A stretch of 64,000 nt of DNA, from the NCBI GenBank assembly GCA_964418255.1, contig CAYQKV010000001.1:234519-298518 (forward strand). The letters run 5' to 3'. Shown here one piece after another: positions 31,938 through 39,108 of this stretch. Position 1 is the first letter of the stretch. The number at the start of each line of letters is the position of its first letter. The position numbers and the translations under genes are program-made. Under the pieces are notes generated by a model. The model had not been told where the DNA came from. It did no database searches and saw only the letters and a program-made list of their open reading frames with translations. This DNA is from CAG-1782 sp964418255 (GTDB lineage: Bacteria > Bacillota > Clostridia > Christensenellales > DTU072).

Positions 31938-32654
31938 TTATTCTTTCGTTTCGTCCGATTTATTTTCGTCGCAATCTTCTTTGCCGTCCGCGATAAAGTC
32001 GGAGTTAAGTTTCTCGGCGGCGCATTCGGCGGGGTCGTCTTTCGTCTGCGGGTCCGCGCTCTTTGACTGCGCCGCCCTCGCTTTCTTTTCCTGCGCTTCT
32101 TTTTCGTCTTTGGAATAGAAGAATATGACGTAAATAATCAATACTATCGTGCCCACCGTAAGACAGCTGTCCGCAAAATTGAACACGGCAAAGTCAATCA
32201 GTTCGAAATAAATAAAATCTCTGACGAACCCTAACGCTATCCTGTCGATTATATTGCCGACCGCGCCCGCAAGTATAAGTATGAGCGCGCTCCTTAGCCA
32301 CGGGTTTCTTCTCTGATATGAATAAAAAAGGAAAATCAAAAGAACAAAAGCGCAAATTGTCGACACCACGGTAAGCGCGGTAGTTTTCCCTGCGAAAATT
32401 CCGAAACTCGCGCCTGTATTTTTCACCGCTTCGAAACAAATCACGCCGTCGATTATATTGATTCTGCCATCCGTTTCGCACTTGCCGTAAATGAAATGTT
32501 TCGTAAGTAAATCGACGGCGATAAGCGCGCCGACTATAAGTAATTCGATAATGCACGTAAGCCATCTCTTTTTGTCTTTAACGGCGACCGAAAACGACTG
32601 TTTGGTTTCCGAAAGCAGTTCTTGCACGCTTTTTTTATCCTGCGTATTTTTCAT
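31938..32654 (-). CDS. lspA: Lipoprotein signal peptidase LspA (signal peptidase II)
   Basis: LspA cleaves prolipoproteins before the lipid-modified Cys, so it would process the lipoproteins encoded in this window. The 238-residue protein has four transmembrane helices with the catalytic aspartates in G-N-I-I-D-R and F-N-F-A-D-S, plus K-N-T-G-A-S-F-G. It carries extra material at both ends: about 30 charged residues before the first helix and a 60-residue acidic and lysine-rich tail with D-D-P-A-E-C and D-E-N-K-S-D-E-T-K-E. Tails of this sort are not needed for catalysis. It follows sepF by eleven bases. Confidence 0.95.
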   Translation of the reverse strand: MKNTQDKKSVQELLSETKQSFSVAVKDKKRWLTCIIELLIVGALIAVDLLTKHFIYGKCETDGRINIIDGVICFEAVKNTGASFGIFAGKTTALTVVSTICAFVLLIFLFYSYQRRNPWLRSALILILAGAVGNIIDRIALGFVRDFIYFELIDFAVFNFADSCLTVGTIVLIIYVIFFYSKDEKEAQEKKARAAQSKSADPQTKDDPAECAAEKLNSDFIADGKEDCDENKSDETKE

Positions 32655-32665
32655 CTTTCTCCTTC

Positions 32666-32947
32666 TTAATTACTCCTTACCGAAGATATTTTCACTCCGT
32701 CGGGAATAAGGATAAACATTTTATATTTAATTTTTTTTATGCTTCCTTTCATTGCGAACACCGCGCCGCTTAAAAAGTCCAACATTCTTTGCGCAATGGC
32801 GGGGGGCACTTCTTCGAAATCTATTATGACTCCCTCTTTTCTTTTCAGTTTTTTTACGACGTCCTCAACGTCCGCGAATTTTGTCGGAACGACGGGCACT
32901 ATTTCTTTTTTCTCCCGTAATTCTTCTGCTTTCGCGGTCGCGTTCAT
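32666..32947 (-). CDS. sepF: Cell division protein SepF (core-only)
   Basis: SepF bundles and tethers FtsZ filaments to the membrane during septation in Gram-positive bacteria. The 93-residue protein is essentially the globular core: V-I-I-D-F-E-E-V-P-P-A-I-A-Q-R-M-L-D-F-L-S-G at about 40-61 and G-S-I-K-K-I followed by F-I-L-I-P-D-G-V-K-I at the end. The usual N-terminal amphipathic membrane anchor and long linker are short or absent (typical length is about 150), so membrane attachment may differ. It starts one base after ylmE stops, the conserved ylmE-sepF arrangement. Confidence 0.9.
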   Translation of the reverse strand: MNATAKAEELREKKEIVPVVPTKFADVEDVVKKLKRKEGVIIDFEEVPPAIAQRMLDFLSGAVFAMKGSIKKIKYKMFILIPDGVKISSVRSN

Positions 32948-32948
32948 T

Positions 32949-33599
32949 CTACAAATAACTCCTTGCTCCGAAAATAGCCGTGCCCGGTCGCACTATCGTC
33001 GCTCCGCACGCCGCGGCAATCTTATAGTCGCCGCTCATTCCCATCGACAACTCATTAAACGTTGCGCTTTTCCTTCGGAAAAACGCTTCATATGTATCGG
33101 AAAACACTTTTTTCAGCATATCCTCGGAGTAAAACGCCGGCGCGACTGCCATAAGACCTGCGACTTCTATTCGGTCGAAAGCCGCCGTTTCGTCGAGAAA
33201 TTCGTCCAAATCTCCGAGAAAAATTCCGCCTTTGTTTTCCTCTTCGCCAGTGTTTATCTCGACAAGCACTTTCTGCACCGTGTTTTTCTTAACGCATTCT
33301 TTTTGCAACGCTTCCGCAAGTCCTATGCGGTCGAAGCTATGAATAAGTTCCGCCTTGCCCACGACGTATTTGACTTTATTGGTCTGCAACCGTCCTATGA
33401 AATCCCACCTGAACTCCGTCGTGTATTTTTCGGTAAGTTCCTGCACGCGGTTTTCCCCCGCCGCGAGACAAAGTTTTGTTTCCATACACTCCTTTATCTC
33501 CTCGACGGTTCTCGTTTTCGTCGCGGCGACAATGCGTGTAAGAGGATTGATTTTATCGAGTTCTTCTCTTATTTTTCTTACGTTTTCCGATATACTCAT
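32949..33599 (-). CDS. ylmE: YggS/YlmE-family PLP homeostasis protein
   Basis: This 216-residue protein is the alanine-racemase-fold PLP-binding protein that buffers pyridoxal phosphate and affects amino-acid pools. It shows V-A-A-T-K-T-R-T (the PLP lysine near 28), G-E-N-R-V-Q-E, F-I-G-R-L-Q-T-N-K, V-E-I-N-T-G and the final M-G-M-S-G-D-Y and R-P-G-T-A-I-F-G phosphate-binding motifs. No ribosome site precedes the ATG; the -10 box of its promoter ends six bases before it, so a leaderless message is predicted. It heads the operon running to recO. Confidence 0.93.
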   Translation of the reverse strand: MSISENVRKIREELDKINPLTRIVAATKTRTVEEIKECMETKLCLAAGENRVQELTEKYTTEFRWDFIGRLQTNKVKYVVGKAELIHSFDRIGLAEALQKECVKKNTVQKVLVEINTGEEENKGGIFLGDLDEFLDETAAFDRIEVAGLMAVAPAFYSEDMLKKVFSDTYEAFFRRKSATFNELSMGMSGDYKIAAACGATIVRPGTAIFGARSYL

Positions 33600-33605
33600 A
33601 TTCTA

Positions 33606-33634
33606 ATATTAACACACGTCAAACGGTTTTTCAA
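33606..33634 (-). promoter_or_regulatory. Promoter of the ylmE-recO operon
   Basis: TTGAAA (33629-33634), 17 bp, TAATAT (33606-33611) on the minus strand. Transcription would begin at the ylmE start codon. The -35 element occupies the loop of the hairpin at 33617-33644. Confidence 0.65.
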
Positions 33635-33644
33635 CCGTTTGACG
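33617..33644 (-). terminator. Perfect hairpin with GAAA loop after ssb
   Basis: CGTCAAACGGTT and AACCGTTTGACG form a 12-bp stem with a GAAA tetraloop in the RNA, twelve bases after the ssb stop. Only a weak T-rich tail (TGTGTT) follows, so it may be a 3' stabiliser or weak terminator. Confidence 0.55.
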
Positions 33645-33655
33645 CGCAAGCAGTT

Positions 33656-34279
33656 TTATTCTTCCCGTATTGCTTCCACGCGATTTATACTTACCTCGTA
33701 CGCCACGCGTTCGTTTACGTTGCCTTCTTCGTCCACTTTTTGATAAATTCTCGACTGAATTCTGCCGTTTACCGTTATTTTATCCCCTACGGGAATTTCC
33801 TTAACGAATCTCGCGTTTCTTCCCCAGGCTATGCAAGGTAGGTAATCGCTCTTGTTATACGCGCGGTTTACCGCAAGCAGAACGTCGCATATTTCCCTCT
33901 TGAACGGCGTCATTCTGTAAATCGGTTCTTTACAGACGTACCCCGTGACGTCTATGGTGTTCGGGTTGCGCGTTTCGTCGTTATCGAGGATTTCTCTGAC
34001 GAAAAGCGTAAGTAAAAGTTTGCTTTTTCCGTCCACCATTTTGTTATAGCTCCTCAGCTGTCCCGAGAACGTAACGAGGCTTCCCTCTTCTATTCCCGAC
34101 CCGTCGAGCAGTCTTTCGCTTATGGTAAATGGAATTACGTCGAGTTGTTCGCTCAGTCTCGGAACGCTCAACGTGCTTTCGTAAAACCCCTCGCCGTACA
34201 TCTGATGCGAAAACGTCGGCTTGCTTTGCACTACGCCGCACAGCGTAGCGGCGTTATTGTTCATCAATTCATAATTCAT
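33656..34279 (-). CDS. Tandem single-stranded DNA-binding (SSB-like) protein
   Basis: The roughly 207-residue protein contains two OB-fold SSB-like segments: the first (about 8-95) with A-T-L-C-G-V-V-Q-S-K-P-T-F and V-T-F-S-G-Q-L-R-S-Y, the second (about 108-200) with V-T-G-Y-V-C-K-E-P, C-D-V-L-L-A-V-N-R-A-Y, Y-L-P-C-I-A-W-G-R-N-A and V-N-G-R-I-Q-S-R-I-Y. It lacks the acidic SSB tail that recruits partner proteins, so it is probably an accessory SSB paralogue as found in Clostridia rather than the essential replicative SSB. The ATG at 34279 is chosen because AGGAG lies nine bases upstream; a GTG two codons earlier is too close. Ten bases after the deacetylase gene. Confidence 0.82.
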   Translation of the reverse strand: MNYELMNNNAATLCGVVQSKPTFSHQMYGEGFYESTLSVPRLSEQLDVIPFTISERLLDGSGIEEGSLVTFSGQLRSYNKMVDGKSKLLLTLFVREILDNDETRNPNTIDVTGYVCKEPIYRMTPFKREICDVLLAVNRAYNKSDYLPCIAWGRNARFVKEIPVGDKITVNGRIQSRIYQKVDEEGNVNERVAYEVSINRVEAIREE

Positions 34280-34294
34280 ACTCACGTACTCCTG

Positions 34295-35071
34295 TTAAGT
34301 AGTCGCCGAATGTTGCGTTCCGTTATTGTCGACGTAATAATCTTCCGTCAGCACGAGTTCGTCCATTCTCACGCACCGCAGTCCTTTGTTTTTCAATCCC
34401 AGAAGAACTATCGGCAATGCGTCGAGTATATGGTCGCTGTTGTTGTGGCAAAGCACAATAGAACCGTTTTTCGCCTTCGGCAGTATTCTGTCGGCAATCT
34501 GACCTCCGCTTAAACCCTTCCAGTCAAGGCTATCGACGTCCCATTGTACACCCGTCATATTTTTCTTTTCCAACACCGTCATAAGGGTATCGTTGTACTC
34601 TCCGTACGGCGCGCGGAAATATGTAACGGTCTGTCCCGTAAGCTCTTCCACCTTATCGGATACCTCGGAAATTTCCTTTTCCATCTCCGCTTCTCCGAGT
34701 TTGTTGAAGTGCGGATGATTTGCGCTGTGATTTCCGATAAGATGTCCTCTGTCCGCTATCTCCTTAACGAGTTCCGGAAACGCGTCAATCCAGAAACCGA
34801 CAAGGAAAAAGGTTGCTTTAACGCCGTATTCGTCGAGAATATCGAGAATTTTCAGCGTTTTATCCCCGCCCCACGCCGCGTCAAAGCTCAGCGCGACTAC
34901 GTTTTCTTCCGTATCCACGTTATAAACGGGAATTTTTCTTTTATTTCCGCTTTCCGCGTTTACGGTCTGCGCAGTCGTTATTCCGTACCAGGTGAGCACG
35001 GACGCGCAAGCAATCAACGCGACAAGCGTCAGGGCGATTACCACACGGCTTTTTTTTAGAACTACGAACAT
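34295..35071 (-). CDS. Membrane-anchored polysaccharide deacetylase (PdaB/YlxY-like)
   Basis: The 258-residue protein has an N-terminal transmembrane signal anchor (about 9-30) and a NodB-homology domain with A-L-S-F-D-A-A-W-G (about 60-68, the PdaB-type form of motif 1), G-N-H-S-A-N-H-P-H-F (metal-binding His pair), R-A-P-Y-G-E-Y-N, and a final L-C-H-N-N-S-D-H. It should remove N-acetyl groups from peptidoglycan or a related polymer at the cell surface. The D-A-A-W-G variant is typical of sporulation-linked members, which fits the yqfCD genes nearby. It is 157 bases downstream of the purD-like gene, with no clear promoter. Confidence 0.88.
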   Translation of the reverse strand: MFVVLKKSRVVIALTLVALIACASVLTWYGITTAQTVNAESGNKRKIPVYNVDTEENVVALSFDAAWGGDKTLKILDILDEYGVKATFFLVGFWIDAFPELVKEIADRGHLIGNHSANHPHFNKLGEAEMEKEISEVSDKVEELTGQTVTYFRAPYGEYNDTLMTVLEKKNMTGVQWDVDSLDWKGLSGGQIADRILPKAKNGSIVLCHNNSDHILDALPIVLLGLKNKGLRCVRMDELVLTEDYYVDNNGTQHSATT

Positions 35072-35228
35072 TCGACTCTCCTACATTTTAGAACCGTTCC
35101 GCTGTCGGTTTATGAAAATTTGTGTCGCTTTTACGCGTTTTATATCGCCGACAGTGAAAACTTACGTTAAAACTTATTGTTCGCAGTTGCTTTTTATTCT
35201 ATTTTATTTGAATTCCTTTTCTTTTTTC

Positions 35229-36488
35229 TTAATTTTCCGCTATGTCTTTGCGGTAGTGCATTCCGTCGAAGGTAATTTTACCGATATTCGAATAGACGTT
35301 TGCCGCGCATTTTTCTTTCGTTTCTCCGAAACTCGCAACGCTTATAACCCTTCCGCCCGAAGTTCTCAATTCTCCGTCCGCGATTTTCGTTCCCGAATGG
35401 AAAATGAAAACGCTCTCGTCCACGCCGTCCGCTATGGTTATTTTCATATTCTTAGCGTATTCGAGCGGGTATCCTCCGCTGGTCGCGACTACGCACACGC
35501 CGCTGCTTTCTTTGACCTTTACTTCGATTTCGTCGAGTTTTCCGTCGATAACGGCGTTTATTATGTCGAGTATCGACGTTTCTATAAGCGGTATGATGAC
35601 CTGTCCTTCGACGTCGCACATTCTCGAAACGAAATCCACGACTTTTACCGTTCCGTTCTCTCCGATAATGATATTGAACCCGATTACGCCTTTGTACTCG
35701 CTTCCTTCTTCTCGTAGCGCGTTAATCGTAGGCATAATTATCTTTTCGAACACCGCTTTTTTAACTTCCTCGGTATACGCCGAAGCGGGCAGGCTCGCTC
35801 CCATTCCCGCGGTGCTCATCCCCAAATTCCCGTCGTACACTCTGCGGTAGTTCTCCACCGCGGGAAGGGGCGCGACGGTCTTTCCGTCGGAAAACGCCAT
35901 AACGGTAACAATATCCCCTTTTACGAACTCTTCCACGTCGATTTTATCTCCCGACGCTCCGAAAAGTTTTGCCACCATAATGTCGTAAGTCGCGTTTTCC
36001 GCTTCTCTCATATTATGGCAGAACACAACTCCTTTTCCGCCCGTTCTTCCGTCGGTTTTCACGACAAGAGGAAATTCCTGTGTTTTCAGATATTTCTTTG
36101 CTCTCGTATACTCGTCGAAAATTCTGAATTTCGGCGCGGGAATTCCGTACTTTTCGCAAAGTTTCCCCGCAAATTCCTTGCTGCTTTCCACCCTCGCGGC
36201 TTTTGCGCTGCAACCGAACGCTCTGTGTCCTTTCGAGTTCAATAAATCCGTTAGTCCGAGCGCAAGCAATTCGTCCGGGCTAACGATAGTCAACCCGATT
36301 GCGGGATTTGCGTCCAGAAATTCCACTATCCCGTCAAAATCGAATATATCCATTTTTATACAGGTGGCTATTCCCGCAAGTCCGCCGTTGCCGGGGATAC
36401 AAAAGATATTGTTAATTCTTTCGTCCTTTTTCAGTTCGATTGCCAATGCGTGTTCGCGCCCACGCGAGCCGATGAGTAAAACGTCCAT
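35229..36488 (-). CDS. PurD-like ATP-grasp protein with altered active-site motifs
   Basis: Over its 419 residues this aligns with glycinamide ribonucleotide synthetase (PurD): start V-L-L-I-G-S-R-G-R-E-H-A-L-A, late F-H-S-G-T-K and G-G-R-V-I-S-V, and end Y-R-K-D-I. Many signature residues differ, however: the usual G-P-E-x-P-L is S-P-D-E-L-L, A-D-G-L-A-A-G-K-G is T-D-G-R-T-G-G-K-G, N-T-G-G-M-G is S-T-A-G-M-G, and the metal-binding E-F-N-x-R-F-G-D-P-E is D-F-V-S-R-M-C-D-V-E. No other purine gene is nearby. It may be a fast-evolving PurD or a paralogue with another substrate. GGAG lies before the ATG; it may be cotranscribed with the upstream phosphoesterase gene. Confidence 0.8.
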   Translation of the reverse strand: MDVLLIGSRGREHALAIELKKDERINNIFCIPGNGGLAGIATCIKMDIFDFDGIVEFLDANPAIGLTIVSPDELLALGLTDLLNSKGHRAFGCSAKAARVESSKEFAGKLCEKYGIPAPKFRIFDEYTRAKKYLKTQEFPLVVKTDGRTGGKGVVFCHNMREAENATYDIMVAKLFGASGDKIDVEEFVKGDIVTVMAFSDGKTVAPLPAVENYRRVYDGNLGMSTAGMGASLPASAYTEEVKKAVFEKIIMPTINALREEGSEYKGVIGFNIIIGENGTVKVVDFVSRMCDVEGQVIIPLIETSILDIINAVIDGKLDEIEVKVKESSGVCVVATSGGYPLEYAKNMKITIADGVDESVFIFHSGTKIADGELRTSGGRVISVASFGETKEKCAANVYSNIGKITFDGMHYRKDIAEN

Positions 36489-36562
36489 TATACTTCTCCA
36501 TTTTCGTTTTTTGTCCGTCCCACGGATACTTTTCTTTCGTTCGCTTGTCCTTATTTTACGGT

Positions 36563-38389
36563 TTATTTTTCTATTACCGCATAATTTCCTTTTATCGGCG
36601 GTTCGTTTATATAGTCCGCTAAATACGTTCCCAAAATTCCTTCGTCAATCAATCCGCCGAAGTCTATGTATGTAAGTTCGATATACTCTTCGTATCCTGC
36701 GATTTTATTGCCGGTATAGCCGTTTATAAGCGTTTTGATAAAATCGGTTTCGAGATAACTTAAATCGTTACTCAGCAAATTTATCATTTTTTCCATAGAG
36801 ATTATGCCTAACGATATGTCTCCGAACGCTTTTTTAGCCGCTTCGCATACAAACGGCATTATTCCGCTGTCGTAACATTCGAGTTCTCCTTCCCTGAACA
36901 GTCTTTCGCAATCGATATTAAGTCTCGCTTCGTAACCCTTTTCTTCGAGTATTGCGTTTATTCTGTCCGACGCGTCGTCGAGCATCCATACGATTTCGTA
37001 CAAGGTATATTTGAACAACTCGGAAAAGTTCTCGTCGGTAAAGTTTCTGTTTCCTTCGATAACTTCGGTGAGCGCGTCGTTTGCAAAGTCGGAAAAACAC
37101 CTGTATTCAGTCTCGGGTAAGTCTATTCCGAAGCCTTCCAGCACGCGTTGGAGACTTATCCCGTCCTGTTCGTCCTCGATATAATACGGCGTGTTTACGC
37201 ACCGCTTTATCACGTCGGTTTTTATTATTTTCCACACTCCGTCGAGTTCGCTTAGTCTCGGCGGAAGTCCGAACCCGAGAATCGCTCCGTCGTCGGTTAT
37301 TCCTTTATAGAGATTATCCATATATAGTCGCAACTGTTTTTCGGCATACGCAGGATAATCTTCGGTAAGCAACGCAACCTCTTCATCCGAACAGAACTCG
37401 GGCAGATACCTTTCTTCTATTCGTTTTACCGTTAAATTATTTATCGTCGTCCGCTTTTTTCCCAGAGCGACTTCGCGGTAAGACCCGTCGTACATCGCAA
37501 GGCAAGAAGACATAATTTCGTAAACGCTCTTTTTTTCGTCTTCCCCGACGGTAAACGTCTTTTGTTTTATGTCGTTGAAGTGCATATGCCCTACGAAAAC
37601 GAGGTTCGCTCCGTGTTTTGCGAAGTATTCGAGCATAGAATTATAACCGTTGTTCGAAAACGCCTCGATAATCTCGGGCAAGTGGTTCATAAACGGTTTA
37701 TGCGCGATGATTATCGGTTCTTTCCCTTCTTCTTCGCACTCGTCTATTCTGTCGTAAATCCACAGTCTGTGCGCGTCGTCCATTTCCTCTTTTCTCGTTC
37801 CGTCGTCGCGCATATACCCGATATTGTCTACGGCGATTAGCGTATGCGTTTCGTCGAGGTCGGTCGCGTAACTCAGCGTTCCTTCGTAATATTTCGCCTT
37901 GCTTTCTCCGTATCCGAAATCCTTATAAATTTCCCTGAACTTTGCCTGCGAAAGCCTTACGCCGTCCCCCGCTACGTCCACGTCGTGATTGCCGTTGATG
38001 ACGAATACTTTTATTCCTCGCGCCTTAGCGGTTTTCAATATACTTGCGACCGCTTTATGCGACGCTTCGTCGCCGAATTCCGTAAGGTCGCCGCTTATAA
38101 GTAGGTAATCCACGCCCGCTTTCGCTATATCGTCTCCCATAGTCCTTAACGCCGCTTCCGAGACCTGTTTTGCTTTTTCGCTCGTTTTATACGCGTCGTA
38201 CTTTTCCTTGGTCAACGTTTCCGCGGCGACTACGTGTATATCCGAAGCTACGATAACCGTCGGTCCTTTGGTCTTTTCCTCAATGGCGGCAAAGGTTATC
38301 GCAACCGCAAAAAACGCTATCCCAGCGACAACCGCAATAATGGCAATCGCAATACGCGCATTTTTCGACATAACCGTCTTCTTTTTCAC
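36563..38389 (-). CDS. Membrane-anchored calcineurin-like metallophosphoesterase
   Basis: The 608-residue protein starts with a transmembrane anchor (about 12-35) and then a metallophosphatase domain outside the membrane: A-S-D-I-H (48-52), S-G-D-L-T-E, N-G-N-H-D, A-H-K-P and G-H-M-H-F, all the metal ligands of the family. The C-terminal 270 residues are mostly helical and unrecognised. The start is a GTG that overlaps the sirtuin stop codon, with AGGAGG nine bases upstream. Substrates of this family range from phosphoproteins to nucleotides and cannot be read from sequence. It is the third gene of the overlapping lipoprotein-sirtuin-phosphoesterase set. Confidence 0.88.
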   Translation of the reverse strand: MKKKTVMSKNARIAIAIIAVVAGIAFFAVAITFAAIEEKTKGPTVIVASDIHVVAAETLTKEKYDAYKTSEKAKQVSEAALRTMGDDIAKAGVDYLLISGDLTEFGDEASHKAVASILKTAKARGIKVFVINGNHDVDVAGDGVRLSQAKFREIYKDFGYGESKAKYYEGTLSYATDLDETHTLIAVDNIGYMRDDGTRKEEMDDAHRLWIYDRIDECEEEGKEPIIIAHKPFMNHLPEIIEAFSNNGYNSMLEYFAKHGANLVFVGHMHFNDIKQKTFTVGEDEKKSVYEIMSSCLAMYDGSYREVALGKKRTTINNLTVKRIEERYLPEFCSDEEVALLTEDYPAYAEKQLRLYMDNLYKGITDDGAILGFGLPPRLSELDGVWKIIKTDVIKRCVNTPYYIEDEQDGISLQRVLEGFGIDLPETEYRCFSDFANDALTEVIEGNRNFTDENFSELFKYTLYEIVWMLDDASDRINAILEEKGYEARLNIDCERLFREGELECYDSGIMPFVCEAAKKAFGDISLGIISMEKMINLLSNDLSYLETDFIKTLINGYTGNKIAGYEEYIELTYIDFGGLIDEGILGTYLADYINEPPIKGNYAVIEK

Positions 38390-39108
38390 CCCTCATTTCC
38401 TCCTATCACTTTTTCTATATCTTCGTGTAAGACAAGACTCGCCATACCGTCGTAAGGCGTGACGTCCTTGTTTATCAGCACTATATCGTTCCCGCCGAAA
38501 TACGCGCACATATTCGCCGCGGGATACACGGTAAGGGACGTCCCCACAATCACCATACAATCCGCTTTCCTCACCGCCTGCGCCGCGCCGAGCCAAACTT
38601 CTTCATCCAGCGGCTCGCCGTACAACACTACGTCGGGTCTTACGAGCCCGCCGCAATTATCGCATTTAGGTGCTCCTTTGTGTTGCATAACGTATTCCAA
38701 ACCGAACCTTTTGCCGCATTTGTCGCAATAGTTTCTGTATATGCTTCCGTGCAGTTCGAACACATTTTTATTGCCCGCCGCGTAGTGCAGTCCGTCGATG
38801 TTCTGCGTTATTACGGCGCTCAGTTTTTTCGACCTTTCCAGCCGCGCGAAGTAGAGGTGCGCCGTGTTCGGCGCGGCGTTCGGATATACCATTTTATTCT
38901 TATAAAACTCGAAAAACGCTTCGGTATGACTGTAAAGAAAGTCGTGCGAAACGATTTGTTCGGGAGTATAACCCGCGGTGGATTTGTCGGAATAAAGCCC
39001 GTTCGCCGAGCGGAAATCGGGAATACCGCTTCCGCAGCTTATCCCCGCGCCGCTTATAAGTACGACGTTTTTGCTTCTGTCTATTATTTCTTTGAACTCT
39101 CTATTCAT
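38386..39108 (-). CDS. NAD-dependent protein deacylase (sirtuin)
   Basis: The 240-residue protein has every sirtuin motif: G-A-G-I-S-C-G-S-G-I-P-D-F-R-S (20-34), T-Q-N-I-D-G-L-H, the catalytic F-E-L-H-G-S, the zinc site C-D-K-C and C-D-N-C, L-V-R-P-D-V-V-L-Y-G-E and V-G-T-S-L-T-V-Y-P-A. It would remove acyl groups from lysines using NAD, in the cytoplasm. It overlaps the end of the giant lipoprotein gene (ATGAATAG) and has no ribosome site of its own, so its translation seems coupled to that gene; its stop overlaps the next start. The company is unusual for a sirtuin. Confidence 0.95.
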   Translation of the reverse strand: MNREFKEIIDRSKNVVLISGAGISCGSGIPDFRSANGLYSDKSTAGYTPEQIVSHDFLYSHTEAFFEFYKNKMVYPNAAPNTAHLYFARLERSKKLSAVITQNIDGLHYAAGNKNVFELHGSIYRNYCDKCGKRFGLEYVMQHKGAPKCDNCGGLVRPDVVLYGEPLDEEVWLGAAQAVRKADCMVIVGTSLTVYPAANMCAYFGGNDIVLINKDVTPYDGMASLVLHEDIEKVIGGNEG

